Shown: positions 18,850-28,674 of the stretch, in pieces
Layout: every line of letters begins with the position of its first letter
How positions within the stretch are numbered: the stretch's first letter is position 1
NCBI RefSeq assembly: GCF_001584145.1
Contig: NZ_CP013232.1
Coordinates: forward strand, 3,720,001 to 3,784,000
Direction: 5' to 3'
From: Collimonas fungivorans
GTDB lineage: Bacteria; Pseudomonadota; Gammaproteobacteria; Burkholderiales; Burkholderiaceae_D
DNA: 64,000 nucleotides
The notes under the pieces: generated by a model
The model's input: the letters and a program-made list of their open reading frames with translations, nothing else
What the model was told of the DNA's origin: nothing
Database searches by the model: none
Made by a program: the position numbers and the translations under genes

Positions 18850-20070
18850 TTACTTGACCAAAGGACAGGAAGCATCCATCGGCTTGAAAGCCTGCTGCGC
18901 CGGAATGGTCGACAGCAGCTTGAGGTAATCCCAAGGTGCTTTCGATTCGGCCGGTGTTTTCACCTGGTACAGATACATGTCATGGATCACGCGGCCATCG
19001 GGACGGATGGAGGCATTGCGCATGACAGCGTCATGGATAGGGATCTCGCGCATTTTCTGGGTCACGATTTTCCAGTCGTGCGACTTGGTTGCGGCGACCG
19101 CCTTCAGGTAGTGATAGACGCTGGAATAGACGCCGGCGTGCACCATGGTCGGTTTGTTGCCTTTATAAAGCGTTTCGAAACGCTTGGAGAAAGCACGCGT
19201 ATCGTTATCGAAATCCCAGTAGAAACCATCGGTGTAGACCAGCCCCTGGGCATCGTTCAGCCCCAGCGCATGCACATCCGACAAGAACACCAGCAAAGCC
19301 GCCAGGCGCTGGTTCTTGGTGCCGATGCCGAACGAGCGCGCCTGCTTGATCGCATTCACCGTATCCTGGCCGCCGTTGGCCAGGCCGATCACCTGCGCCT
19401 TCGAGCTTTGCGCCTGCAACAGGAACGACGACAGGTCGCTGGCGTTGAGCGGATGGCGGATCGATCCGACCACGGTGCCGCCGAGGCGCTTGACGACATC
19501 GCCGGCATCTTTTTCCAGCGACTGGCCAAAGGCGTAGTCGACGGTCACGAAGTACCAGGATTTCTGTCCCATCTTGGTCAATGCCGCGGCGGCCCCGGCT
19601 GCCTGCGAATAGGTATCGAACATCCAGTGGAAACCGTTAGGCGCGCATTCGGCGTTGGTCAGCACGCCGGTCGCCGGGCCGCTGTACATGGCGATGCCGC
19701 CCTTGTCGCGAATCAGGCGCTGCACTGCCAGCGCCACCGAGGAATTGGTGAGGTCGGCGATGGCGTCGACCTTGTCGCGGTCTATCCATTCGCGCGCCTT
19801 GGAAGCGCCGATATCGGCCTTGTTCTGGTGATCCGCGGTCAGCAGCTCGATTTTCATGCCCTTGCACTCGGCCTTCAGGCAATCCTCGATCGCCATCTTG
19901 GCCGCCACCACCGAGCCCGGCCCGCCCATCGCCGAATACGGGCCCGACATGTCGGTCAGGATGCCGACCTTGTAGGTCTCGCCTTCCTGGGCCAGGGCCT
20001 GGCTCCCGGCCAGCATGCCCATCAACGAAAAAATCACGGCCGAACCACGTACCAGCAGCTTGTTGCGCAT
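18850..20070 (-). CDS. Branched-chain amino-acid-type ABC substrate-binding protein
   Basis: A 406-residue periplasmic binding protein of the LivK/Leu-Ile-Val family (periplasmic-binding protein type I). The signal peptide runs to about residue 28 (VIFSLMGMLAGSQALAQ), then GETYKVGILTDMSGPYSAMG, typical of the ligand-binding domain. No permease or ATPase gene adjoins it, so it must borrow a distant transporter or act alone. Position ahead of mmsAB suggests a branched-chain substrate, but many members bind aromatic or short acids. Divergent from a LysR gene, start to start 115 bases. Confidence 0.88.
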   Translation of the reverse strand: MRNKLLVRGSAVIFSLMGMLAGSQALAQEGETYKVGILTDMSGPYSAMGGPGSVVAAKMAIEDCLKAECKGMKIELLTADHQNKADIGASKAREWIDRDKVDAIADLTNSSVALAVQRLIRDKGGIAMYSGPATGVLTNAECAPNGFHWMFDTYSQAAGAAAALTKMGQKSWYFVTVDYAFGQSLEKDAGDVVKRLGGTVVGSIRHPLNASDLSSFLLQAQSSKAQVIGLANGGQDTVNAIKQARSFGIGTKNQRLAALLVFLSDVHALGLNDAQGLVYTDGFYWDFDNDTRAFSKRFETLYKGNKPTMVHAGVYSSVYHYLKAVAATKSHDWKIVTQKMREIPIHDAVMRNASIRPDGRVIHDMYLYQVKTPAESKAPWDYLKLLSTIPAQQAFKPMDASCPLVK

Positions 20071-20123
20071 GAGGTCTCCTGTTTTTTATGAATTTCTATA
20101 TAGACATTCTGCATGTGCATTAT

Positions 20124-20136
20124 TATTGGAACAATA
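20124..20136. promoter_or_regulatory. Candidate LysR operator
   Basis: TATTG-GAA-CAATA, a small perfect dyad within a run of repeated ATTATTG and CAATAAT words, in the 115-base divergent region between the binding-protein gene and lysR. Assignment to the LysR protein rests on position only. Confidence 0.35.
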
Positions 20137-20185
20137 GACAATAATTCACAATGGCTTTGCATTTATGCAAAGCAAGGAGCTACGG

Positions 20186-21136
20186 ATGAAATCGACGAAT
20201 GCCATGCTGGACTGGGATAACCTGCGCGTCTTCCTGGAGCTGACGCGCAGCCAGGGCCTGGTGGAAGCGGCAAAAAAACTCGGCGTCGACCACTCGACCG
20301 TGTCCCGCCGCATGCGCCGCTTCGAGGAACAGGTCGGCAGCCAGCTGTTCGAGCGCAACAACCAGGGTTACACGCTGACCGCGGAAGGCCATCGGCTGAT
20401 CGAATATGCGGAACGGGTCGAAAGTACGGTGTATGCCGCCGCGGAAGAACTCAGCGGCCACAATCGCCTGTTGTCGGGCCAGGTCCGGCTCGGTGCCACC
20501 GAAGGTTTCGGCACCTTCGTGCTGGCGCCGCACCTGGCGCATTTTTGCGCGCGGCATCCGCACATCACGGTCGACCTGCTGCCGGTGCCGCGCTTCGTCA
20601 ACCTGTCCAAGCGCGAAGCCGATATCGGCGTCACCATCGAACGTCCGCAAAGCGGCAATTACGTGGTCACCAAGCTGACCGACTACCTGCTCAAGCTGTA
20701 CGCTACCCGCTCTTACCTGGAAACACATGCGCCGATCAAGACTTTGCAGGATTTAAATCATCACGCTTTCATCGGCTACGTCGACGACCTGGTGTTCAGC
20801 GAAGAGCTGCGCTACAAGGACAACGTGGCGCCGGCCGCCTTCCGCGCCTTCCGCAGCACCAGCGTGATTGCCCAGTACACGGCGGCGCGCAGCGGCCAGG
20901 GGCTGGCGATCCTGCCCTGCTTTCTGGCGCAGCAAAGTGAAGACCTGGTGCCGGTGCTGGACGGCCAGGCCGATATCCAGCGCGCGTTCTGGCTGGTGGC
21001 CGCCACCGAAACCCGCAATGTGGCGCGGGTAGCCGCGCTGTGGCGTTACCTGCGGGAAGTGATCGAACCCAACCGGGCGTTCCTGATGGGAGAGTCGCGG
21101 CAGATGGTCTACTCGGATGCGATTGTGCCGGCCTGA
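20186..21136 (+). CDS. LysR-family transcriptional regulator
   Basis: A 316-residue regulator with an N-terminal winged HTH (LDWDNLRVFLELTRSQGLVE, then AAKKLGVDHSTVSRRMRRFE) and a type 2 periplasmic-binding effector domain. The HTH and the GATEGFGTFVLAPHLAHF stretch resemble LysR proteins found beside mmsA-type operons. An ATG 7 codons upstream exists, but AAGGAG lies 6 bases before 20186. It is divergent from the binding protein and mmsAB and is the likely regulator of valine catabolism here (inference). Confidence 0.9.
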   Translation: MKSTNAMLDWDNLRVFLELTRSQGLVEAAKKLGVDHSTVSRRMRRFEEQVGSQLFERNNQGYTLTAEGHRLIEYAERVESTVYAAAEELSGHNRLLSGQVRLGATEGFGTFVLAPHLAHFCARHPHITVDLLPVPRFVNLSKREADIGVTIERPQSGNYVVTKLTDYLLKLYATRSYLETHAPIKTLQDLNHHAFIGYVDDLVFSEELRYKDNVAPAAFRAFRSTSVIAQYTAARSGQGLAILPCFLAQQSEDLVPVLDGQADIQRAFWLVAATETRNVARVAALWRYLREVIEPNRAFLMGESRQMVYSDAIVPA

Positions 21137-21152
21137 GTTTAGGCCTGATTGT

Positions 21153-21722
21153 TCAGGACTCGTTGATTTCCACCGCGATGCCGTCCTGCTGCACCGTGAT
21201 CGCGCCGGGCTCGAAGGTCTTGCCGTTCAGGCGCAATTCCTCGCTGCGGAAGGTATAGATAGGATAATTATTCAGCACCTGCTGCGCCACGACTGCGCCG
21301 ATCTGGCTCAGCTGCGGCTTGTATTGGGCGGGCACGTTGCTGAAGTCGATATTGTCGACTGTTGGATTGTCGAGCTGGACGGCGCGCGTCGCCCGGTCAT
21401 ACTTCAAGCCGCTGCTCAGGGTGATCGCGCCATTCAGCGTTCCTGCCAGCAGCAGCGGACTGACGACGCTGACATTCACCTGCGTCAGCACGCGGTTTTG
21501 CGCCGGGTTGAGCGTCAGGTGCGGATTCTTCAGGCCGACATTGAACACTTCCGCATAACGCAGCTGCTGCGGAAACTTGCTTTCGATGGCGGTCTGCAGC
21601 TGCTGTTGCGAAAACGTGTATTCGTTGGACCAGATGTTGTAGCCGGCCCAAGCGCCGGCCGCAGCCGCAGCCGCGCTTAGGGCCAGCATGGTCTTCACCA
21701 GTGTGCGTCGTATTGTATGCAT
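21153..21722 (-). CDS. DUF1439 protein (YceB-like), exported
   Basis: An 189-residue protein with an N-terminal signal or anchor segment (TLVKTMLALSAAAAAAGAWA) followed by a DUF1439 domain (EYTFSQQQLQTAIESKFP at its start, LNGKTFEPGAITVQQDG at its end). The E. coli relative YceB is a lipoprotein of unknown function with a lipid-binding-like fold; no lipobox Cys is visible here. The ATG at 21722 is chosen over one 18 codons upstream because the signal segment begins there. Confidence 0.8.
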   Translation of the reverse strand: MHTIRRTLVKTMLALSAAAAAAGAWAGYNIWSNEYTFSQQQLQTAIESKFPQQLRYAEVFNVGLKNPHLTLNPAQNRVLTQVNVSVVSPLLLAGTLNGAITLSSGLKYDRATRAVQLDNPTVDNIDFSNVPAQYKPQLSQIGAVVAQQVLNNYPIYTFRSEELRLNGKTFEPGAITVQQDGIAVEINES

Positions 21723-21775
21723 TGTTTCCCGTGGCTTGCGGCCTGCCGCGGCTACACTATAGTTGCCGCAGACCA

Positions 21776-22318
21776 TCAGATTTTGTATGGTTCAAGCTCA
21801 CAGTATAGATGGATATCTTCAGGTTCAAGCCGATACAGCTCAGGATCTGGTTTATCCAGCAGCTTGCAGCCAAGCCGCACATAGAAATCGACGGTGTTGC
21901 GCGAGTTCGTGGCGGAGATATGGATTTCTTCCGCGCCCATTTCCCTGGCGCGCTTGCAGGCTGTGCGAAACAATCCGCTGGCAAGCCCGCGGCCGCGGTA
22001 ATCATGGCTGACATGCAGGAACTTGAGCTGCAGGGCCGGCCGCTCGGCTTCAAGGAAAACGCTGTCCACCACGGCCACGGCAACCAGCAGGCCAGCGTCG
22101 AAGATGCCGTGGAACCAGCCGCCACGCTCGAAACATTTGGCAAGCACCTGGGCATTGTGTTCCGCCTCGCCCGGCGGCCAGCCGGCCATGTCAAAACGTT
22201 CCTCATACAGCTTCAGCCTGCCGTTTTCCAGCACGTACAGTTGTTCGACGAGTTCCTTGCGGTCGATCAGGCCGAGCAAGGATAATTCTTCCGCCTTTAT
22301 ATTGCGTTCGTGGAGCAT
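21776..22318 (-). CDS. GNAT-family N-acetyltransferase
   Basis: A 180-residue GNAT enzyme. The acetyl-CoA pyrophosphate-binding motif is SHDYRGRGLASGLF (R-G-R-G-L-A), preceded by the beta-strand LQLKFLHV and followed by ARKRAREMGAEEIHISATN-type helix and strand, and DFYVRLGCKLLD near the end. It is cytoplasmic. The acceptor substrate is unknown. The next gene downstream, for the DUF1439 protein, starts 53 bases after its stop. Confidence 0.85.
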   Translation of the reverse strand: MLHERNIKAEELSLLGLIDRKELVEQLYVLENGRLKLYEERFDMAGWPPGEAEHNAQVLAKCFERGGWFHGIFDAGLLVAVAVVDSVFLEAERPALQLKFLHVSHDYRGRGLASGLFRTACKRAREMGAEEIHISATNSRNTVDFYVRLGCKLLDKPDPELYRLEPEDIHLYCELEPYKI

Positions 22319-22398
22319 GTTGTTTTCTCTGGAAACGATTAAGCTGCCCTTTGTCGTTCGTATGCCGTCAGGGCGAAACCGTATTCATCCGGGCAGGT

Positions 22399-22779
22399 TC
22401 AATCCGAGGGGCCTTTGGTTACCGCTTCAATCCTGTGCCCATCCGGGTCGATCAAAAAAGCGGCATAGTAATTTTCCTCGTATTCAAGACGCAGGCCGGG
22501 CGCGCCGTTATCGCTGCCACCCACACGCAATGCAGCGCGATGGAAGGCATCGACGACAGCGCGGGACGGCGCCGCAAACGCCAGGTGGAAGCCTGGCCCG
22601 GGCGGCGTTGCGTCTGGGCGCAGTTTCAGGCAAAGCAAATCCTCGCCATCCGCCACGCCATACCCGACCGCGGTTGCATCTTCGAATACCCGGCGCAGGC
22701 CCAACGCGCCAAGCGCTGCGTCGTAAAACGTGCCTGACAGGGAAAGGTCGCGGACGCCGAGCGAGATATGGTGGATCAC
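22399..22779 (-). CDS. VOC-family (glyoxalase/bleomycin resistance-like) protein
   Basis: A 126-residue vicinal-oxygen-chelate protein with two beta-alpha-beta repeats: MIHHISLGVRDLSLSGTFYD opens it with a metal-binding His, and AAFLIDPDGHRIEAVTKG closes it with the typical DPDGHRIE. Members include lyases, dioxygenases and resistance proteins; which one applies is not visible. The frame starts at GTG 22779 with GAGG upstream. Confidence 0.85.
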   Translation of the reverse strand: MIHHISLGVRDLSLSGTFYDAALGALGLRRVFEDATAVGYGVADGEDLLCLKLRPDATPPGPGFHLAFAAPSRAVVDAFHRAALRVGGSDNGAPGLRLEYEENYYAAFLIDPDGHRIEAVTKGPSD

Positions 22780-22836
22780 GATTGCCTCATCAGGAATAAT
22801 AAAGATTGTTGGGACCAGGCTGCAGGGATGCCGTCA

Positions 22837-23727
22837 TTAGCCCGGCAATGCCCACAGCAAGCCGCGCGTGATCAAGGAGGGAAATACCGTGAGATGGTCT
22901 TCATCCTGGATTACCTCGGAACGCACTTTCAAGCCAGGATAACGATGTGAATTCAATTGTTTCTCAAAATCCTTCATGTCCTGCACCATATCGCTTTCCT
23001 TGTTATAACGCGGATTGTGATCCTTCGGCTTCACCGTTTCGAACGACCCGATCAGCATCAGGACCTTGGCCGGCATGTCTTTGTGCGCTGCCGCATAAAG
23101 ACGCTCCTGGCTGAACATGACCTTCTTGTCGTACCACAACGAGGGGCTGCCTAAAATGTACTGGTCGAACATCTGCGGCTCCGTCAGCAGGACGTGCAAG
23201 CCGAGCAACGATCCATAGGAATGGCCGGCATAGATTTTACGGCTCATGTCGGCCCGGTAGTTTGCAGCGACAAACGGAAACACTTCCCGTTCGATGAACA
23301 GCCGGTACTGCTCGGCCTGTCCCGACAATTCCCTGCCTTTGCCGCTGGTGGTGTCGGTCGGCGTGTAATCCCGGTTGCGGCTGACGACCGGGTCATCGCC
23401 TTTTGAATAGGACAGCCCGACCAGAATGAATTCCTGGATTTTCTTGCCATGGACGACTAGCCGGTTGCCAATGCTGCGCACCAGCGGAAAACCATAGTTG
23501 GCATCGGTGATGAACAGCACCGGATAACGCTTCTGCGATGTCGCGTAGGATGCCGGCAGGCTGACGAACAGCTCGTAGTCACGGTGCAGGATCTTCGATG
23601 AAATGCTCTGCACTTCGGTTCCGTCCAGTTCATATGGACGGGGCGCGGCATTTGCCTGGGCCGGCGCGGCTGAAAAAACCAGGGTAAACAACAAGGCAGG
23701 AAGTAGCTTGCGAAGTTTTTGCGGCAT
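22837..23727 (-). CDS. Exported alpha/beta hydrolase, esterase D/IroE type
   Basis: A 296-residue serine hydrolase with a signal peptide (LPALLFTLVFSAAPAQANA, cleavage near residue 28). The esterase core shows RYPVLFITDANYGFPL and the nucleophile elbow GHSYGSLLG, then FDQYILGSPSLWYDKK and the late His in QDEDHLTVFPS. This is the COG2819 pattern of Fes/IroE-like esterases, which include siderophore esterases, but no siderophore gene is nearby. An upstream frame extension of 27 residues is ignored because the signal peptide begins at 23727. Confidence 0.85.
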   Translation of the reverse strand: MPQKLRKLLPALLFTLVFSAAPAQANAAPRPYELDGTEVQSISSKILHRDYELFVSLPASYATSQKRYPVLFITDANYGFPLVRSIGNRLVVHGKKIQEFILVGLSYSKGDDPVVSRNRDYTPTDTTSGKGRELSGQAEQYRLFIEREVFPFVAANYRADMSRKIYAGHSYGSLLGLHVLLTEPQMFDQYILGSPSLWYDKKVMFSQERLYAAAHKDMPAKVLMLIGSFETVKPKDHNPRYNKESDMVQDMKDFEKQLNSHRYPGLKVRSEVIQDEDHLTVFPSLITRGLLWALPG

Positions 23728-24190
23728 GTTTATACTTTCTCGTTCGTTTGCGATGGGAGCGATGCTTCTGCCAGGCGATAATGTGTGCCGCAACGCCGGT
23801 TTCGTCAACCCTGCTTCGGGTGCAAAAGACGAACGGCGATAACCTTAGCCGATGGTGATATCGTGCGTAAAATCATTTCCTGAAATCTCCCGCAACCTGC
23901 GGATCCGGTTCGAATACAAACCCGGCCATCGCTGTTTCTCCTTCGCGATGGCGATAACTGCTGACGCATCAGCGATATCCATGCGCCTTACCCCGTTATA
24001 GTTTTTGCAGCACAGGCACCTCAAGCGCCTGGATTTGAGCAGCCGAGTTATTCAACCGACAATCCGGCCGGGCAATCTTTGCCCGCCTGTCGATTTCGAC
24101 GATTTCCGTTCGACTAGGTATCGAGACCCTTTAAATCTCGCGGCTCGATTGCTTCCTCGTACAAAGTCCTTCATCCTTGGAAAGACCGAC
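23728..24190. other. Intergenic region between esterase and DHA2 exporter
   Basis: This 463-base divergent region is open in the exporter's frame from 24005 but without similarity or ribosome site, so it is read as leader. I see no clear repeat, operator or RNA gene in it. Confidence 0.4.
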
Positions 24191-25630
24191 ATGACTGAAA
24201 ATCCTACCCATACCGCAACCCGCGACCGCCGCGGCCTGGCCCTGATCGTGCTGTGCCTGGGCGTGCTGATGATCGTGCTCGACACCACCATCGTCAACGT
24301 GGCGCTGCCGTCCATCAAGACCGACCTGAAGTTTTCCGACACCTCGCTGGCCTGGGTGGTGAACGCCTACATGCTGACTTTCGGCGGCTTCCTGCTGCTC
24401 GGCGGCCGGCTCGGCGACCTGTACGGCCACCGGCGGCTGTTCCTGATCGGCATCGCGCTGTTTACTTTAGCCTCGCTTGCCTGCGGCTTGTCCGGCACGC
24501 AAGGTTTCCTGCTGGCGGCGCGCGCCGTGCAAGGGCTGGCCGGCGCCGTGGTGACATCGGTGGCGCTGTCGCTGATCATGGACCTGTTCACCGAGCCGGC
24601 CGAGCGGGCCAAGGCGATGGGAGTCTACGGTTTCGTCTGCGCCGGCGGCGGCAGCCTCGGCGCCATGCTGGGCGGGCTGCTGACCGATACACTGAGCTGG
24701 CACTGGATTTTCCTGGTCAACCTGCCGATCGGCATCGCCGTCATCGCCCTGTCATTGCGGCTGTTGCCGGCCGTGCACAACCAGGCGCAATCGAAGCACC
24801 TGGACGTATTCGGCGCCGTCACTGTCACCGCCGCGCTGATGCTCGCCGTGTATGCCATCGTCAACGGCAACGAAGCCGGCTGGGTTTCGCCGCGCACGCT
24901 GGGCCAGCTCGCCGTTGCAGTGATCCTGCTGGCGGCGTTCCTGGTGATCGAAACGCGGGTGCGGGTGCCGCTGATGCCGCTGCGGCTGTTCCAGCTGCGT
25001 AACGTGGCGGTCGCCAATGTCGTCGGCGTGCTGTGGGCGGCGGCGATGTTCGCCTGGTTCTTCCTGTCCGCGCTTTACTTGCAGCTGGTGCTGGGCTACA
25101 AGCCGCTTCAGGTCGGCCTGGCGTTCCTGCCTGCCAACCTGATCATGGCCGTCTTTTCGCTGGGCATATCAGCCAAGCTGGTGATGCGCTTCGGCATCCG
25201 GCGGCCACTGGCGGTGGGCTTGCTGCTGGCGGCCTGCGGCCTGCTGCTGTTTGCACGCGCCCCGGTCGACGGCCACTTCATCGCCGATGTATTGCCTGGC
25301 ATGCTCCTGCTCGGCCTGGGCGCCGGGATTGCCTTCAATCCAGTGCTGCTGGCAGCCATGAGCGATGTCGCGCCGTCCGAATCCGGACTGGCCTCGGGCG
25401 TGGTCAACACCTCGTTCATGATGGGCGGCGCGCTCGGCCTGGCGGTGCTGGCCAGCCTGGCAGCCTTGCATACCGAGAACCTGCTGGCGGCCGGCAACGA
25501 GCCGCTGGGCGCGCTCAACAGCGGCTACCAGGCTGCGTTCCTGGTGGGCGCCTGTTTCGCCGGCCTGGGCGCCGGACTGGGCGCCCTGCTCTTGCGCACC
25601 AAAACCATGGAGAGCGCCGTGCCTGCATAA
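24191..25630 (+). CDS. MFS exporter, DHA2 (EmrB/QacA) family
   Basis: A 479-residue drug:proton antiporter with about 14 helices. Helix 1 carries the DHA2 motif LDTTIVNVALPSI with its membrane Asp; the loop GGRLGDLYGHRR is motif A; SWHWIFLVNLPIG follows motif C. Members export dyes, antibiotics and detergents. The ATG at 24191 follows GGAAAG; earlier frame is non-conserved. No membrane-fusion protein gene adjoins it, so it works either alone or with a distant partner. A hairpin at 25661 may end its transcript. Confidence 0.9.
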   Translation: MTENPTHTATRDRRGLALIVLCLGVLMIVLDTTIVNVALPSIKTDLKFSDTSLAWVVNAYMLTFGGFLLLGGRLGDLYGHRRLFLIGIALFTLASLACGLSGTQGFLLAARAVQGLAGAVVTSVALSLIMDLFTEPAERAKAMGVYGFVCAGGGSLGAMLGGLLTDTLSWHWIFLVNLPIGIAVIALSLRLLPAVHNQAQSKHLDVFGAVTVTAALMLAVYAIVNGNEAGWVSPRTLGQLAVAVILLAAFLVIETRVRVPLMPLRLFQLRNVAVANVVGVLWAAAMFAWFFLSALYLQLVLGYKPLQVGLAFLPANLIMAVFSLGISAKLVMRFGIRRPLAVGLLLAACGLLLFARAPVDGHFIADVLPGMLLLGLGAGIAFNPVLLAAMSDVAPSESGLASGVVNTSFMMGGALGLAVLASLAALHTENLLAAGNEPLGALNSGYQAAFLVGACFAGLGAGLGALLLRTKTMESAVPA

Positions 25631-25660
25631 GTTACCAGAGCTCCGCCGCACCAATCTGCG

Positions 25661-25681
25661 AAACACCGTGGCCCGGTGTTT
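25661..25681 (+). terminator. Hairpin after DHA2 gene
   Basis: AAACACCG and CGGTGTTT arms with a 5-base loop, 30 bases after the exporter stop. Only a poor T-tract follows, so it may be a weak terminator. Confidence 0.4.
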
Positions 25682-25702
25682 CCTATTTGCCGGGATAAAC
25701 CT

Positions 25703-25873
25703 ATGTTTGAGAAAGAAACAGACGCAGCACTTGTCAACGAAACCGAATACCGCCAGCTGGTGGCGGAATTCGACCTGCTATGGAACCGCGCGACGACGCC
25801 ACAGGAGCAATCGCGCATGGAGAGCCTGATCAAATTGATCGACGCCTTCGAGAACGGCCTCCGCCAGAATTAA
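25703..25873 (+). CDS. Small protein resembling the N-terminal part of HigA antitoxins
   Basis: A 56-residue protein. The pattern [20 protein letters not shown] followed by [13 protein letters not shown] recalls the conserved N-terminal helical segment of HigA-type antitoxins (a helix with EY..A..E...L, then a helix ending LIE.YE), but there is no HTH domain and no toxin gene beside it. It could be a free-standing small protein family or a remnant. It lies between the exporter and the ABC transporter genes, and the 70-base gap to the next start is tight enough for co-transcription. Confidence 0.6.
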   Translation: MFEKETDAALVNETEYRQLVAEFDLLWNRATTPQEQSRMESLIKLIDAFENGLRQN

Positions 25874-25943
25874 TTTCCCATTCAGGATTAGAATGCACGG
25901 CAAGGCACATCCGCCGCCTCCATTCATTACGATCGAACGGCTC

Positions 25944-26866
<923 letters not shown>

Positions 26867-26870
<4 letters not shown>

Positions 26871-27628
26871 ATTTCCATGCAATCCGCGCCATCTACAATT
26901 TCGAAATGGCGCGCACCTGGCGTACCCTGCTGCAAAGCATCATCGCCCCGGTGATTTCGACTTCGCTGTATTTTGTCGTGTTCGGCGCCGCCATCGGCTC
27001 GCGCATCGCCCAGGTCGACGGCGTCAGCTACGGCGCCTTCATCGTGCCGGGGCTGGTGATGCTGTCGCTGCTTACGCAAAGCATCTCGAATGCCTCGTTC
27101 GGCATCTACTTCCCCAAATTCACCGGCACCATCTACGAGCTGCTGTCGGCGCCGGTGTCATACCGCGAAATCGTGATCAGCTACGTCGGCGCCGCCGCCA
27201 GCAAATCGATACTGCTCGGCCTGATCATCCTGGCCACGGCCGGACTGTTCGTGCCGCTGCACATCGAACATCCGCTCTGGATGATCCTGTTCCTGGTGCT
27301 GACCGCAGTCACCTTCAGCCTGTTCGGCTTCATCATCGGCATCTGGGCCGACAATTTCGAGAAGCTGCAGCTGGTGCCGCTGCTGATCATCACGCCGCTG
27401 ACTTTCCTCGGCGGCAGCTTTTACTCGATCAAGATGCTGCCGCCGGTATGGCACACGATCAGCCTGTTCAATCCCGTGGTCTACCTGATCAGCGGTTTCC
27501 GCTGGAGCTTCTACGGCACGGCCGATGTCCACATCACGATCAGCCTGGCGATGACGCTGGCATTCCTGGCGGTCTTCCTGGGGATCGTGGCCTGGATCTT
27601 CAAGACCGGCTACCGCCTCAAATCCTAG
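26867..27628 (+). CDS. ABC-2 type permease (YadH-like)
   Basis: A 253-residue inner-membrane protein with six hydrophobic helices and the ABC-2 permease features: the amphipathic start [24 protein letters not shown] segment, [20 protein letters not shown] and the late [20 protein letters not shown] loop. It is translationally coupled to the ATPase gene and completes a two-gene half-size exporter. Confidence 0.92.
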
Positions 27629-27643
27629 GGACTGGGGACAGCC

Positions 27644-28222
27644 ATGCAGCCTGAGGCTCCTGCCGCATCTCACCGCGAACCGGCTTTCAGCCTGCGTCCG
27701 GCGCAGATGGCTGACGTGCCGGTGCTGGAAGCGCTGATTGCCCGTTCCGGCGTCGGCCTGAGCACCGGTTTCTATTCGGACCAGCAGGCTGCGGCGGTCA
27801 CCCGCTACGTGTTTGGCGTGGACACCCAGCTGATCGCCGACCAGACCTATTTTATTATCGAAGACGGCGCCAAGGCCGTGGCTTGCGGCGGCTGGAGCAA
27901 GCGCCGCACGCTGTTCGGCGGCGACCGCGCGAAGAGCGGCCCCGATCCCCTGCTCGATCCGTCGCAGGAAGCCGCCCGCATACGCGCATTCTTCGTCGAT
28001 CCAGGCATGGAACGGCGCGGCCTCGGCAGCCAGCTGATGCGGCATTGCACTCGCCAAGCAGCCCTTAACGGCTTCGGCACGCTGGAGCTGGTCGCCACGC
28101 TTCCCGGCGAGCCGCTGTACCTGGCTTTCGGCTTTGCCGTCATCGAAAGGTTCGAGCTCGACCTGGCGGGCGGCATCCAGGTGCCGGTGACGCGGATGAG
28201 AAAAAACATCGGGTCGGCATAA
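27644..28222 (+). CDS. GNAT-family N-acetyltransferase
   Basis: A 192-residue acetyltransferase. FSLRPAQMADVPVLEALIAR opens the fold, and the acetyl-CoA motif is VDPGMERRGLGSQLMRHC (R-R-G-L-G-S), followed by LELVATLPGEPLYLAFGF. The acceptor is unknown. It starts 15 bases after the permease gene, and the next gene starts directly after its stop, so it probably rides on the same transcript. Confidence 0.87.
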   Translation: MQPEAPAASHREPAFSLRPAQMADVPVLEALIARSGVGLSTGFYSDQQAAAVTRYVFGVDTQLIADQTYFIIEDGAKAVACGGWSKRRTLFGGDRAKSGPDPLLDPSQEAARIRAFFVDPGMERRGLGSQLMRHCTRQAALNGFGTLELVATLPGEPLYLAFGFAVIERFELDLAGGIQVPVTRMRKNIGSA

Positions 28223-28576
28223 ATGAACGGCAAGCACTCACATCTCCAGCTATCCCTGTACCTGATCGCCGCGGCGGTCTTGCTGGTGGGATTATTGTCC
28301 GCCGGCCTGATTTACCGCACCGCCGCCGAACGGGAAAGCGCTGCCCTCAGCTACCAGGTGGTGGGCGGCAGCGTCTATGCAGTCGACCCGGGCGATTCGA
28401 AGGCCTATTGCCGCGACGTCGAACTGTATGGCGGCACCTCGGGCCGGCTGATCGCCGACTTCAATCGCTGGCTGTCCAGCCTGTGGCATGGTAAACGGCT
28501 GGCGTACGTGCTCGCCATCTTTTCGGCCGGAATAGCCTATATCTGCTTCTCCGTCGCCCGTGGGCAGGAGCCGTAA
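28223..28576 (+). CDS. Small two-helix membrane protein, unknown
   Basis: A 117-residue protein with two predicted membrane helices: LSLYLIAAAVLLVGLLSAGL near residue 10 and LAYVLAIFSAGIAYICFSVA near the C-terminus, with a soluble periplasmic-like segment between them. No family is recognised. Its ATG touches the stop of the GNAT gene (TAAATG), which argues for translational coupling and a real gene. Confidence 0.6.
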   Translation: MNGKHSHLQLSLYLIAAAVLLVGLLSAGLIYRTAAERESAALSYQVVGGSVYAVDPGDSKAYCRDVELYGGTSGRLIADFNRWLSSLWHGKRLAYVLAIFSAGIAYICFSVARGQEP

Positions 28577-28580
28577 GGTA

Positions 28581-28595
28581 GGCACCTGTGCCCAC
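28581..28595. repeat. Dispersed 15-base repeat, copy 1
   Basis: GGCACCTGTGCCCAC, identical to 57355-57369. It also forms an outer inverted repeat here (CGTGGGCA at 28559-28566, TGCCCACG at 28589-28596) that runs over the end of the preceding gene. Confidence 0.6.
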
Positions 28596-28674
28596 GCGAA
28601 ATATCCTGGCCAACGGCATTAGCAGGCTGCGCCGGGTTATGATGCGATGTTATTTCCTACAGGGTGAATCTTCC

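Noticed and set aside
18808..20091. A 427-residue plus-strand open frame
   Set aside because: Antisense to the binding-protein gene, which has a signal peptide and family motifs.
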